Shown here: positions 40,001 to 53,100 of the stretch, in pieces
Numbering within the stretch: position 1 is the first letter of the stretch
Layout: the number at the start of each line of letters is the position of its first letter
From: Timema cristinae
Lineage: Eukaryota > Arthropoda > Insecta > Phasmatodea > Timematidae
NCBI GenBank assembly: GCA_039000515.1
Contig: JBCFYV010002255.1
Span: 19,314,390 to 19,378,389 of the forward strand
Length of the DNA stretch: 64,000 nt
Direction: 5' to 3'
Made by a program: the position numbers and the translations under genes
The notes under the pieces: generated by a model
What the model was told of the DNA's origin: nothing
Seen by the model: only the letters and a program-made list of their open reading frames with translations
Database searches by the model: none

Positions 40001-43000
40001 TGGCTTGGGGGCGGGGGGTGTCAAAATCCTTAAAAAAAATTTTTTTTTTTTTTTTGCCATCTGCTCCCTCTAAACAAATAAGGTTCCAACGCCACTGAAG
40101 TTGAGTAGTACTTATAGTAGCTTATACTTTACCCCTTGTGCTGGGCTTGGTTTGAGCACCTATTGGTTCTGGTTATGTGAACATTAAGTTGATTGTATTC
40201 CCAGCATTTGAGATGGGTCAAATCCGAATCTTCATTTTACCGCTGATTTCACAATCGAAGGTGAATCTTTGATAAGATTATGACTAAAGGAGGAAATATA
40301 AATATGATAGAATACCAGCAGTAAAAACTATAAATAGTTGTTAAAGGTGTTTTTTAATATATTCATTTTAACAATCATACATTCGGTTAAGTGTTAAATT
40401 AATGGTCTGGAGCCTGGTTGTTAAGTTTGTCCTATAATTATGTTAGGGCTGAACCACCTATAAACTCTTCACAGTAATACTCATAAAACAAATCCAAATT
40501 TTATAAATGTTTTAAATGTGAATATCCTTAAGTAATTGAGGATTAAAAAGTCCCATACCTATTTTAAATTAACAAAATGGTCATATATATAGTTTATTTT
40601 AAGCATTTAATTAAAAATTTTCTTGTTTGGTAGATAATGTGTCAGAAAGTGTTCTCCAGAAGTTCCGCAAGAGCCTAGCGCTCAAGTTTCACAAAAAGGG
40701 CAGTAGTGGTAGCAGCGGAAGTAAGGAGACTGTCGGGGAGGAGGCAATGGAGGAGCCATCTACTGAGGAATCGCAGCGACAACTTCCCGAATCACCGCCA
40801 CCACCTGCTAGAGACGACACTGCCACCGACCCAAAGTTTAAGTATGTACACACCACCACGTGTCGTTGGTGACTCTGAATCCAGCGTTGCCAACTGTACT
40901 ATTTCAGAACCTGTACGATCCAATATTGAGATATTTCTAAAAAGTAATATCCTGGTGCTATCTTACAAAACAACAATATAATGCAGTAGTTATTAATGTA
41001 TTATAAAAATAGATAATGCCTAGGTTGATCATTATTGCGGACCCAAAAGTTAGTTTCATAATTGGCTTAATATATATTTGGAAGAAGGTACAGGAAAATT
41101 GGATAGAAAACTTATGAAAAGAAACAAACATAAAATGGCTTTAATAATTAAAAGAAGACCACAGTCTTCAATTTACATTGTGGCTGCCTCTTTAAGAAAA
41201 TCGATCGTCACCACCCAATCCCATAAACTAGATTCTTTGTCCAGTTGCAGCATTGTAAAGTGTGAACTGTGTTCTTTTCATTGTAACAGCCATATTGTGA
41301 TTGTTCCCTTTTATATGTTTTATATCCACCTTTCCTGTAAAACCTTCCAAAAGTATATTACGAACTATCTAAAAAAAAAAAAATCCCTCAAAGATATGCA
41401 TCTGTTCACTAAGTGCATGTTTAATTATTTTGTTCGTCCATACATATAATTATAGAAATTCAAGTAGTATCCTACTGGACAAAATGCAATTCAGCTCAGG
41501 TCTGTGTACTATCGCAAGAGATGAGAGTTAGAAACCCTGCTCTGTCCTTAGAGACTTAGTATCTATTTTGACTAAATGTATTTGGCTGTTTTTACTATCT
41601 CATATAAAGAAATTATTGTATTCATGAATATTAATATTTTCACCATTCAGTATTGTGATGGATCTCAACTGTTTTGTGTGTACCCGACCTAAAAAGTAAA
41701 AATTGGATCTAACAATATTTTCTATTCCACCGATTTTGTTCGTAATAATTATTTGAGATTTGTTTTACATAATAAATAAGAATATATGTTGGTTTTTATA
41801 TAAAATAATAACTTGAGTATAATGTACTAAAGACTGACTTTTGAAAATTTGAAGTTTTTTAAAACGGTTTTAACAATTTTGCAAAAAATTTTAATCTTGG
41901 GGAGTGTTTCATATGATCATAGTCATACTATGTGGTTTGGTGATTGTTATAAATGGAGGAACAAGATGAATATATTAAAAACTAAAAGTTGAGCTCTTCG
42001 AGTTGATCTCAAAACACTTTCCAATAAAATTGTCTTGCAAGTGTGTTAAGGGCACAATAATTGGCATTTTAATTTAATTTATCATGCGGGCCAAATTTAT
42101 TTCCGAAGGCACCAAAGGCTTATTTATTTCGACTTCAGCCTCTTCCCTAAACTTATTTTTGGTTTTGTTCACTAGGTATTTACCTGTTTTGGCTATTTGA
42201 ATATTTACACTAATGGGTTTGGAATGAGGTAAGTAAATTTAGAAAAAATCATACTCACACTTGCATGGAGGGAAGGTGGTAAACAATTTAGGAAAACCAC
42301 TTTCATTACACCCGCCCAGGATTCCAACCTCGATTTCCTCATCATCGGCAGTCCAAACTATGTGAGAGTGATGCCTTAGTACATGCGACCACCGAAGCAG
42401 GATTAAAATGTTCCCACACTCATAGTTAAGCAGAAATTTATAAACACCTGAAACCAAGAAGGGTTTATAACATTATTGAGTTGTGCTGTTTGGCAATAGG
42501 AGAACAAACGAGGAGGAAAATACAAATGACAATATAATTTATAATTTTTGTTATGGTCCCCTTTTTAAATTACAAAGGTCTAGTCTTCACTCCTAAACTG
42601 GTTTTCTTTTATTCGCCAGGCATTTAGGTCTTAACTTAATACTTGATTTGACTTTCCGAGTGGAAAATGTTAACTTTTAAACTATATATAAAAGTCTATG
42701 TATAGGGTAGTAAAAAATAGTTTTGTATTAATTCCAGAAAACCTCAATTTCATGTATAACTAAGGGTCTTATCAATATCTAAACTAAGTGCAACATTTAT
42801 TGGCAATATCGTACCTAACTATGCATTTCCTTTAATGTTACTGACTGCATATCTAAATGTCCTTAATATCAGGTGGTGTATAAAACGATAACATTTAATC
42901 CATAACTTGTCTCCTAGGAATATACTTTAGTTTCTCTTTGGATGTTCACTATTTACTATTAGTGTTCTTGGTCATGTTAATCTTTTTTAATTGTTTTTAA

Positions 43001-44113
43001 TATAACCTTGTATTAAGAAATTGGAAATGTACATGTTAAATTACTCTGTTTATAAATAAAATAATTATTTTATATTGACATTTGATAGGTTTGGCTCCCT
43101 AGTCTGGAGATCCAGCAAAGAGAGAAAGAAGGGGAAGAAGGCCGCCCGCAACGCAAAGTGCAACAGCGGAGACAGTGGCATTCAGCTGGAGGTGAGAGGT
43201 CACAGTGGGTGATTAGTTAGATGCGCCCATACTTATAAGTCCTCATATTTGTGTGTCTTTATATTCTTTCTTTCGAGCTTTTTTTTATCGCTTCCCTCTA
43301 TTCTTTTTTTCCTTTCATTCTCTAGTGTCATGGTATACTTAATCTTTCCTTTGCTATTTATCTTTACACTTCTCTCTCTCTTTTATCATCTTTTTCTACC
43401 TCTACTTCTATGTATTTTTTTTTTTTTATAATCTCTTTATTTTTTCCTAGCTTCTCTTTTCCTTTTATGTTTTCTCTTTTGTGTTACTCATTCTTTTAGT
43501 GCCATTTCTCTTCTTTTATCCTTTACTTTTTCTCATAGTTCTTGTTTGCATGTTTTTAGGGCTAGCAATAAAACTGAATAAAGGGGGTGTGAGTGTTGCA
43601 ACAATCTAAATCTGAGAGAAGAGCCTATATTGTTTAGGGTGAACACATTTACTCTTTAAAGATATTTGTAGCTATAAGTGACCGACATTCACATCCCTTA
43701 ACTGTCGAAAACACGACTCTTTTAAGAAAACACCCCTTCCCCAAGAATGGTTAACTGGCTTTAGGGGAGCCTGCCTTAAGATATGAATGGAAGTATCAAT
43801 AATTTTTTTTTATTTTTTTTTTAAAAACTAGGTGAGGAAAACTCCTTTAGCTAACTAAGAGGAAACCATATTATGTGAGGTGCTTTGAAAGCTAAGTTTT
43901 TTTTATATATTGGAGTCCGTTTTTTGTAAGTCTAGGTGAGCATGTACTGTGTAGCAAATAAACAAAAATAGGGATCAACATTGTTAATTGTTTTCAACAT
44001 GAAGCTGGTTATTAGTGTACTGGAAACAACAACAACAACACAACTAATACTACTACTATACTACTACTACACTACTATAACTATACTACTACTAACTATA
44101 CTACTACTAATAC

Positions 44114-44144
<31 letters not shown>

Positions 44145-47100
44145 CACCGCGTCTTACTACCCATTCAGCTTAAACGCTTAAGTACTAATTACTCTAATGG
44201 GTTAGGAGTTGGGAAAGTTGAACATAGAAGAAGTGAACCCGCATTTGTATAGAGGTAAAATGGAAAATCATTTTAGGAAAAATCGCCCCCAGTTCACCTG
44301 AGCGAGATTCGAACCTCAAGCTCCTCATCCTCAGCAGTCAAGCTCAACACGAAACCAATGCGTTAGCTAACTACGCCACCGAGGCAGGTTATACTGGAAA
44401 CTCATGTTGCCACAATGGCTAAATAAAAATATTAGAATTGTATTTATATTCTTCGGCAGTTAAATTATACATCCATGCATAAGAAAGTATTATTGGAAGC
44501 TTTTAATAACTTTTTAATCAATGAATCAAATAAAACATATTTATGCAATGCCAAAATTGCAATGACATTCAATCAACGTTGGTGGTTGAAAGCAGGTTTC
44601 CATAAAAAATCATGGTTTAGTAGCAACAATGTAGATAGACACAATCATTGGCTTAAAAGAAGTGCGGTGATGTGAATTGTATCACTTTCATAGTGTTCTA
44701 AATTGCATTTTTGAATCGGTTATTTTATTCATTATTCTCTTATGCTTATAAAATTTTAAATAATGGTAAAAAATAAACGCTAATAAATAGTCAGAGTTGT
44801 TACAAAAGTGTATTGGTAACCAATAATTTAAAGTAGCTCATACAATAAGAAAAAACTTCCTGTCATAAATAAAGATTTGTGTATGTGAGTGCATTCTTGG
44901 ATTTGTGTGAGAAAAAGGGTGGATTCCCATGTATTTAATCTTAGCTATACTCTTAATTCATAACATAATAAAAGAAATTTAGAAAATTTCCCATGAGAAC
45001 TTAAATAAATTCTTAAAAACTTAGTTATAACTAGTACTTATTATATTTATCTGCAGGTTATATCATGATAGCTGAAAGATGGCACTATTTACCAATTGTA
45101 TGTAACTTAAAAATATAAAGTTATCAATCAAGTTACAAGCGCCTTGGCATTTAAAAGAGCAACATGACTCCAGGAGCCGAAAACCTCTAGGGGTGCTAAA
45201 TACAATAATGAGACCAATATGTATATCATTTGTACAATATTGTTTCAGATTGTAGCAGGGCATGTGGCCGGAGGAGACAGTTCGGAATCTCACGACACGG
45301 ACCATTTGGCGGACGACGAACCTTTGGATGAGATGGACAGTCCGCCAGCTGTAAGTTAACAAGTTACTTTCATCAGATTAAAACAAAGTTTCAATTAATC
45401 CTTCGACATTGAAAAGAAGAACACAACACTTTACAGTGCTGCTCCTGAAGAAATCGATAGCTATTGCAATGATGCTTTTGTAAAATAAATAGCTAGGGGT
45501 GGGGTAATTGAGGTTTCAAGTCTTGGAGAAAGTAGAATATTTGAAATTTTATTTCAAAGTGTTGCAACCCTCTACTATCCGTCCCAGGCTATCCACATAT
45601 TTCCACAAATGAGGTAGGGATGAGAAAGTTAGAAAGTGTAAAATATCTTGGAAACGTGAGTGAAGCGAAGGGGGCATAGAGAGATCTAATAAGAAGAGGG
45701 CAGCAGGTGGAGTTGTTCTATAGGTGTGTAAGAGACCTGCTCTGGAGAAGATAAGTGGCTTTTAAATGTAAGGAGGTGTTGTACAGGACGTACTTTTAAC
45801 CCATTGTCACACATACAGCAGAAATATGGACATTTAATTGAAGAGAGACTAGGAAAGTGGAGGCCATGGGAATGAAGTTTTTGAGGAGCATGTTAGCTGT
45901 CGCGAGGAGAAAATAAGATTAGGAATGAAGTTTTCCAGGAAAGAGTGGGTGTAAAGCTAGGTGTATATGAGATATCAGGAAGTTAGGTTGAAATGGTATG
46001 GTCATGTAGCAAGAATAGAAAAGGAGATAATACTAAAGAACATAATGGGGATGAAGTATATAGGAAAAGGACTGCAAGGGAGACCAATAAAGAGAAGTGA
46101 AGAGCAGATAGCAGAGAGTGTGCAAGTGAGAGGAGAGTAATGTAAGCCATTAAATAAGAAGTATGGTGGAAGGATAGAGGAAGATGGAGGTATTTAGCTA
46201 AACTGACCCAGCCACAGGCTTGAAACAGTTGATGTTGGGTAGGGATGAGGAAGGTAGAATTTAGAGATAGTATACCAGCACTTCCAAGAGTGGGGATACA
46301 TTTAGGAAAATCCATCTCAATACACCCGACTCGGACTAAAACCCAAACTGCCCCGTCACCGTAAAATAAGACAAGACGAGACTGACACCTTTTTGTGAGT
46401 TGCAGACAATTTAAGTGAGGATCTCTAAGGTATGTCAATAGATTATTCTCTTTTATACATGCATAGAGACTTATTGTCGCTCTTTAAACACACACACTCT
46501 TTTTATTAACTTAATGAATAAATTTGTACAAGAATAAATATTGTTATATAATACTCGTATATAAGTATTTCCCATCATAAAGTTTAGTTTGATTGGTTAC
46601 TGTGCGACCATTAATGCTGCTGTGTGAATGCTGTTGCATTACTTTAAAATTGATCCAACTCATTTGGTTAGCCGATGATGGTCAGTACTAGGAATACTAG
46701 TAAACATATGTATTGATAGTTCCTCTAATGGTCTAGAGGTAAGGAAGAAAGCATTTTGGAGGTAATCTTCCTTCCTTTATTTTGAAAGGGGGTTGGGGAA
46801 CCATTTAGTAAAAACAACCATCAATAAACCCAACTGGGATTCGAATCCAGATCTCCCAGTCATCAACAGGCCAGTCTAACATGAGCACAAGAGTGACATC
46901 TTAGACCATTCGGCCACTGAATCTGGTTAATACTTATTATGATATTAAATATTTATGTACAAATAATAGTTTCATTGGGAAAAACCCTTCAAAAGGAAAA
47001 TAACCAAATTGATCTTGCTCAAAACTGTTAAAATTAAAAGGTATTTCATTATATATAATTACGTATCAGAATGTGATCTCATTTTAAGAAGGGTGGAAAC

Positions 47101-50100
47101 GGATAATTATATATATATAAAAAAAAAGTCACATTTGGGTTTTAAAAACAGAGTATCTGAGCGCCGGTTTTATATATTAGGACATCATATTATAATGTTG
47201 GTATTTATACATGTGCAGGTCAGAAGAAGAGTCAATACTGGGTCAGAAAAGTCATCGTCTCGACCCCAGTCAGAAGTCATCAATCAAATACTAATCGACA
47301 AGTTCAAGGTATTCACTTGTTATTAGTAGGCTTATTATTGTTGTTGTTATTATTATCATTCTTACTATTGCTATTTCTATTATTTTATTTATTAAAGACT
47401 TAGTCTTATATTAGCCATTATAATTAATACTACCATTAAGTTTATTTTCATTATTTTGTTGGTCTACAGGTTGTAATTACATGTAATATTAAATTTTATA
47501 AAATACTTCCTTTTGGCAGACTTGTATAGGCCTAATTATGTTGATTTAAGAATTCTTCTAGGAATCACATTTATAAAGTATAAAGCTATCAGGTTATTAG
47601 TAACTAGCAGGTTGTTTGGTGTGATATATCAAAAGTCAAATATTTCCCAAGAAAGTGCAAATATTTTCTCAAAGCATTAACATCTCACTGATAACCCCAA
47701 GTTGTGATGCTAAGTTGATCGTGTCAATCCTTACTTCAAGAAAAACAGTCGGTCAGTTGCGCTCTCGCTTGGCTATCAGTGGGTGTGTGATAAGCGGGAA
47801 AGTTGGAATGGAGGCAGGAAATAAAGCAGGATGTGATGCCAACACTTTGGAGACGAGCTTCTGTTTCTTGGAAATTATTTCTATAATTTGTTCTTAAATG
47901 TCTTATGCTTCAAAATGTTCACAACCTGTTCTGTGAGGTGTGTTAAAAACATAAATAAATTAATGACAGTTCATATTATGTTGGAAAAATGTACGAACAT
48001 CTCATTTTTGTGAATGCATATTTGATAGCCACTTTTATAAACTAATCATTAGTTGTGTAAGTACATTTTCAAATATATATTTTCTCTAAAAGTCTTATCT
48101 ACTCATAGAATTCTATTTTTAGAACACACCTTTTCTAAACAATAATTTATAGATGAATCCCAAAATTAACTGTGTATTTGTGTGAACCAAAATATCCTTT
48201 ATAGGAATTTAACTGACAGAAATATGTCAATTGTTAATACTTTCTGTTGATTACTTTGAGCTATCAAGCTCTATAGAGTGATATTATTTATGGAAAGAGT
48301 ACATTGTATTCACAAGTCTTTAAGGCTATTTGAGACTACAGGACTATTTACTGATAACTTATATTTCTTAATTATATTAATTTAGTCGGTGACCTGGTGG
48401 TCTAGGGGTAAGGTGTCAGACTTCTGAGCTGGCGGCCGAGGTTCAATCCTCGGTCCCGGCACAGATTTATCTGATTATCAAACCCTTCCTTCACCTCTGA
48501 CAAGACATTTGTGAATGTGAGGAATGCCAGGTCTCCACCATGGTTCGGATTCCACGTTAAACTGTAGGTCCTCATTTCATCTCACAATCACCCTACCATT
48601 ACACATTAGCGTAAGTGCGTATAACCCGAACGGGTAGTAAGACGCGGTGCTAATAATAATAATATAATATATATTAATTTAACCGTATTTAACGTGAAGT
48701 CTCTAAAGTGACTGATAATATCAGCACATGATTTTTAAATTAATTTAAATATAGAACAGACTCAACATCTAGTTCCCTGGCCATCAATCTATCACATTGA
48801 GAGGGGAAGGCTCAATTTCACTAATAATACAGTTTCCAGTATTGCTAATAATCGATTTTGAGGCCCTAAATTTATTAGACACATGCTTTTGACTAAAAGT
48901 TAGTAATGGAACTCAAGTGGCAAATTAAAAATACCTCAATAAATTAGTGTTCTGATGTGTTTATCTTTAATCCACGATATAATATATCACACTTTTTTTT
49001 GTGACATTATAGGCGGACCTGCACACTCGTGCCCAAACGAGGCATCATAATGTGAGGCGGACCCATTCCGACCTGGGCGGACAGCGGATCTTTAACTGGG
49101 ACATGCGAAACAGCTACCGCCGGATGTTCTCTTCACCCTCACCCATCAAGATGAGACCCCCTCGAACCAGCCCCCCGCGGCCTGCCAATACTGACACTGT
49201 CACGCTGCGCAGGTCAGACATTCCTAGATAGATACTTTAAATTTAATGTGCCTTATCAAAAATATTTCCTCCCTAGTAGTACCACCTAAATTTTATTAAT
49301 TCATCTATATCCTCCACAAGGCACCCGGTATAAGGTATTTACTCTACTAGAAGTTCCTAAATTGAACTTGAACTCACAAGCCATTATCTAGTGTGCCACA
49401 ATATACCACTCAGACAAATCTTCATTTACATTATTTTTAAACAGGCTCTGGTGGTTGCATGGCCTAAAGCAAGCGTGTATAACTTGATTGGTCATGTGGA
49501 CCGCACCGAAAACTAAAAAATCTGAGGAGTTCACATCTAAAAAAAATATAATTATCATCACCATCTTAAGTATATAAAAAATTCACTTTAAAATTCCTTA
49601 CTATCACAACAAAGAATTAAGATTTTCTTTTTCTAAGTCTTACACTTCATTTTTACCAAAGATAGAAACCGTTTATTTGTAGCAATTGTGCGAGTCTTTA
49701 TTTTTGAACAATTTTTCGAAATATAATTCTGATACATGAAGAGTAAAAATTTGGTACATCAATCTCATCTGCTTGAGTTCCCTAAATAATGATCAATTTC
49801 CAAATGTCCTAATCCAAGACATTGTAACTATACAACATTTATAATAATATGAATCTGTCTGCATTGAATGTTTATGATTTATCGAAAGGTCGGTGGACCG
49901 CATCGAATTGTGGATAAGGCCTCAGAGTTTGACAGGCCCTGTTTGAGGCATCACTTTCAATATAGACTCAATTGGTTATGATGGGGAGACAAAGTTTGGA
50001 ATCTTGGTCAGGTATACTGATCCCCCCCTCCTCCTGAGTAGTTTCCTCACTTTTCCTCCACACAATGCAGGTAAATTTTCTTTACAATATACCTTCCTTA

Positions 50101-53100
50101 TCTGTGCTCTAATACTATAAAATATGAAGATAGCTTAAACAATTGTGTGGTCACAGAAGAAGATAAATGTTTATCACACTTTACATTTGCCCAGACTATC
50201 TGATTATTTACTACTAGGCTAATAGGATAGGGATGGTTTTAGAGGAAAATAATGGAAAACCATTTTGGGAAAATAAAACACCTCAGTATGCTTCCATAGA
50301 GCTCATTTTTCAATTTAAATAAGATAAAATAGATATTGTAATAGTTAACAGTTTATATTTGAAAAGGTATAGGAAAGGCGATAGAACATTAAAGGGCAAA
50401 CATAGGCCTTACAATGGAAAGAAGTAACAATTCACACTTTACATTGCTGACATTGGACAAAGGGTGATAGTACCTCTTAAAGAAAACGATCGTCACCGCC
50501 CAATGCTCGAACCAGGGTTTCATTCATGACTCATCAGGGAGGTGTGAAAGTGCAACGCAACTTTCTCATTGACGGTGACGATCGATTTTCATTTAGAGGC
50601 AACTTACCTCCAGACATTACTCAACAACTTCTTTCAAATACAATAATTATCTCATAAAGCAAAAAAGAGGTTTTCCTTATAGATATAATTAACAGTTTAA
50701 GATCTTTAAAAAAAAAATTTCAAATAAAATATTTCTTGAATCTGATATTTTCTCAAATCCTTGAATCTTTAATATCTTCAGGATTGAAGATAATATCCAT
50801 AATTATACTATATTATGGGTAGAGATGGGTCGATCCCACTATCTTATGAAGCTGAATCTTGAATTTGGATTCAAATCTACATAGAATTAATCTTTAAATT
50901 AATTGTATGGGGTTTGGTTGTTAAGTTTGTTGGTGGTTCATTATCAACATAATTAATGACAAACATCATTAGTTTATAGATATTGATATTATCAATCAAA
51001 TTTGATACATGCAAATCAAATGACTTGATGTATAAAAGTAATTTCAGCACTCTTTGTACACTGTCAAAAAAAGTTTTCTTCCTATCAAACTCTGACTGTG
51101 TGTGCCACTCTCAGTTCCAAGCATCGCAACGCTCGCCCCCCGCTGCGACGTTCAATCAGCCAGCCTCTGGGTATCAACGAGCTATCCCCGCTTATGAGGA
51201 GGAAACCTTGCGCCATGCCTGTGGCTCCCCGCGCCTCTTCAAGCAACGTCCCCAGTGAGGATGAGCATGATGGACGAGGAGGGACAGGTACCTCTGACGA
51301 CGACATGATGTCTGACTCTGAGTCGTCCATAGCCTCGCTCACGGACAGGAAGAAGTCTTTTGAACAGGTACAAACGACGGCTCTTTTCAAAGTCATGTGT
51401 TTGTGTAATAAATTGGTTTTTATTTTTATTAATTTTTTTTTGCACTGATTTGTACCTCACTATAGAAACTTTTAATTTTTTTAAATGTTGTTATTTTGTT
51501 ACTTTTATCCAAATTATAATAGAATGTCTTTGTCTAACATTTATACAAGTTTAAATAACAGGAGTAAATGACACTGTCATTTCAAGTCAAAAAGATTCAG
51601 ATTTGGATTTAAGATTTTTTTGCAAGTCTCCAAGTCTCTCATATACTATACAATAATTGGAAGAATTTGAAAGATTAAGATTTCAAATGTCTTATCTCAA
51701 ATTTGAACTATCTTTTCTTTTAATAACTGTGTTTCACTATCCATTTAAGTTATACACGTATATATTGATTTTGCTAATGTATTAGGGATGAAGAAGGTCG
51801 AATTGGGGTGAAATGTTCTTTTATTTGTGTGAAGGTAGAGTGTAGAGCCATTTATGGAAAACCACCCTCAGTGCACCAAACTGAGATTCACGCTCTAACT
51901 CCCCATCCAGCCTATTGTGGGAGTGATGCTTTATACCAGTGGTACACAACCCTTGGTTCACAACTCACTTGGGATCCTAAGCTAAAAAGGGGCTGTTATT
52001 TTATTTTTATGAATGATAAAGAGGAAACGTAAAACTTCTTATAAGGGCCTTCCTAAAAGAGGAAACCAAAAAAACAAAAGGTAGCAAATGGAAAATTGTA
52101 AAGAATGATAGGACATATAGATAGAAACATGTAGAAATTAAGGACAAACACAGGAAAAGGACATTGGATGCGAATATGTATAATATTTGGAAGAAGGTAT
52201 AGGAAAGGTGGATAGAAACATCTAAAAGGGACGAACACAATATGACTTTTACAATGAAAAGAAAAACACAGTTCACACTCAACATTGCTGCCATTGGACA
52301 AAGAGGTAATGGTTGCCTCTTAAAGAAAAGAAAATTGATCTTCACTGCCCAATCCCTCGACCTAGGTTTCATTCTATCGGAACTCATCAGGGAGGAGTGT
52401 GAAACTTGCAACGCAACTTCCTAAAAGAGGAATCTAAATTCCTCTTTTAGGAAGTTGCGTTGCGAGTTTCACACTCCTCCATGATGATTTCCGATAGAAT
52501 GAAACTTAGGTCGGGGGATTGGGCGGTGATGATCAATTTTATTTAAGAGGCAACTGCTAATGCTAATGACGGGGAGATTGAGGTTCGAATCTAGGTCAAG
52601 TGTACTGAAGATAGTTTTTTCCAAAATAGCTTTCCACTCTTCCTCCACACAAATGCAGATACACTTTCTCTAATAAAACCTTCCTAATCCATAAAACTAC
52701 TAGCATACTTATTACATAAGCATGTAACCTGAATGAGTAGTAAGACATGGTGCTAAAAAAAACTAACCAACCTGCACTGCTATTTTTTATATATGTGTGT
52801 GTTCCAAAACTAAGTTTAAACTTCCAGAGTAAACTTGGCCAGGATTGAATCCTCTTCATTTCTATCTCGGGTGTTAATAATTTTACCATTTGGATGTTGA
52901 CTCCATCCCTACTTTTGTTACAGGCGATGGAGGAAGATTTGGTGATACTAGCGGAGGCTGTATGGGACCACGTTGCCATGGAACAAGATGAGTTGGCGTT
53001 CAGGGCCGGTGATGTTGTAGAAGTTTTGGACACTGTCGATAAGGACTGGTGGTGGGGCGGAAGAGGGGATAAGACTGGCTGGTTTCCGGCAGCCTTTGTC

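Noticed and set aside
44475..44675. 66-codon open frame
   Set aside because: No recognised domain, no splice sites of suitable phase in a region between exons 6 and 7 that already join in frame.
45983..46438. 151-codon open frame on the minus strand
   Set aside because: Antisense of the LINE remnant continuing into a worn SINE, with no protein-like features.
51085..51396. Antisense open frames over exon 10
   Set aside because: These are shadows of the GC-rich coding exon. The sense frame has both splice sites and matching phases.
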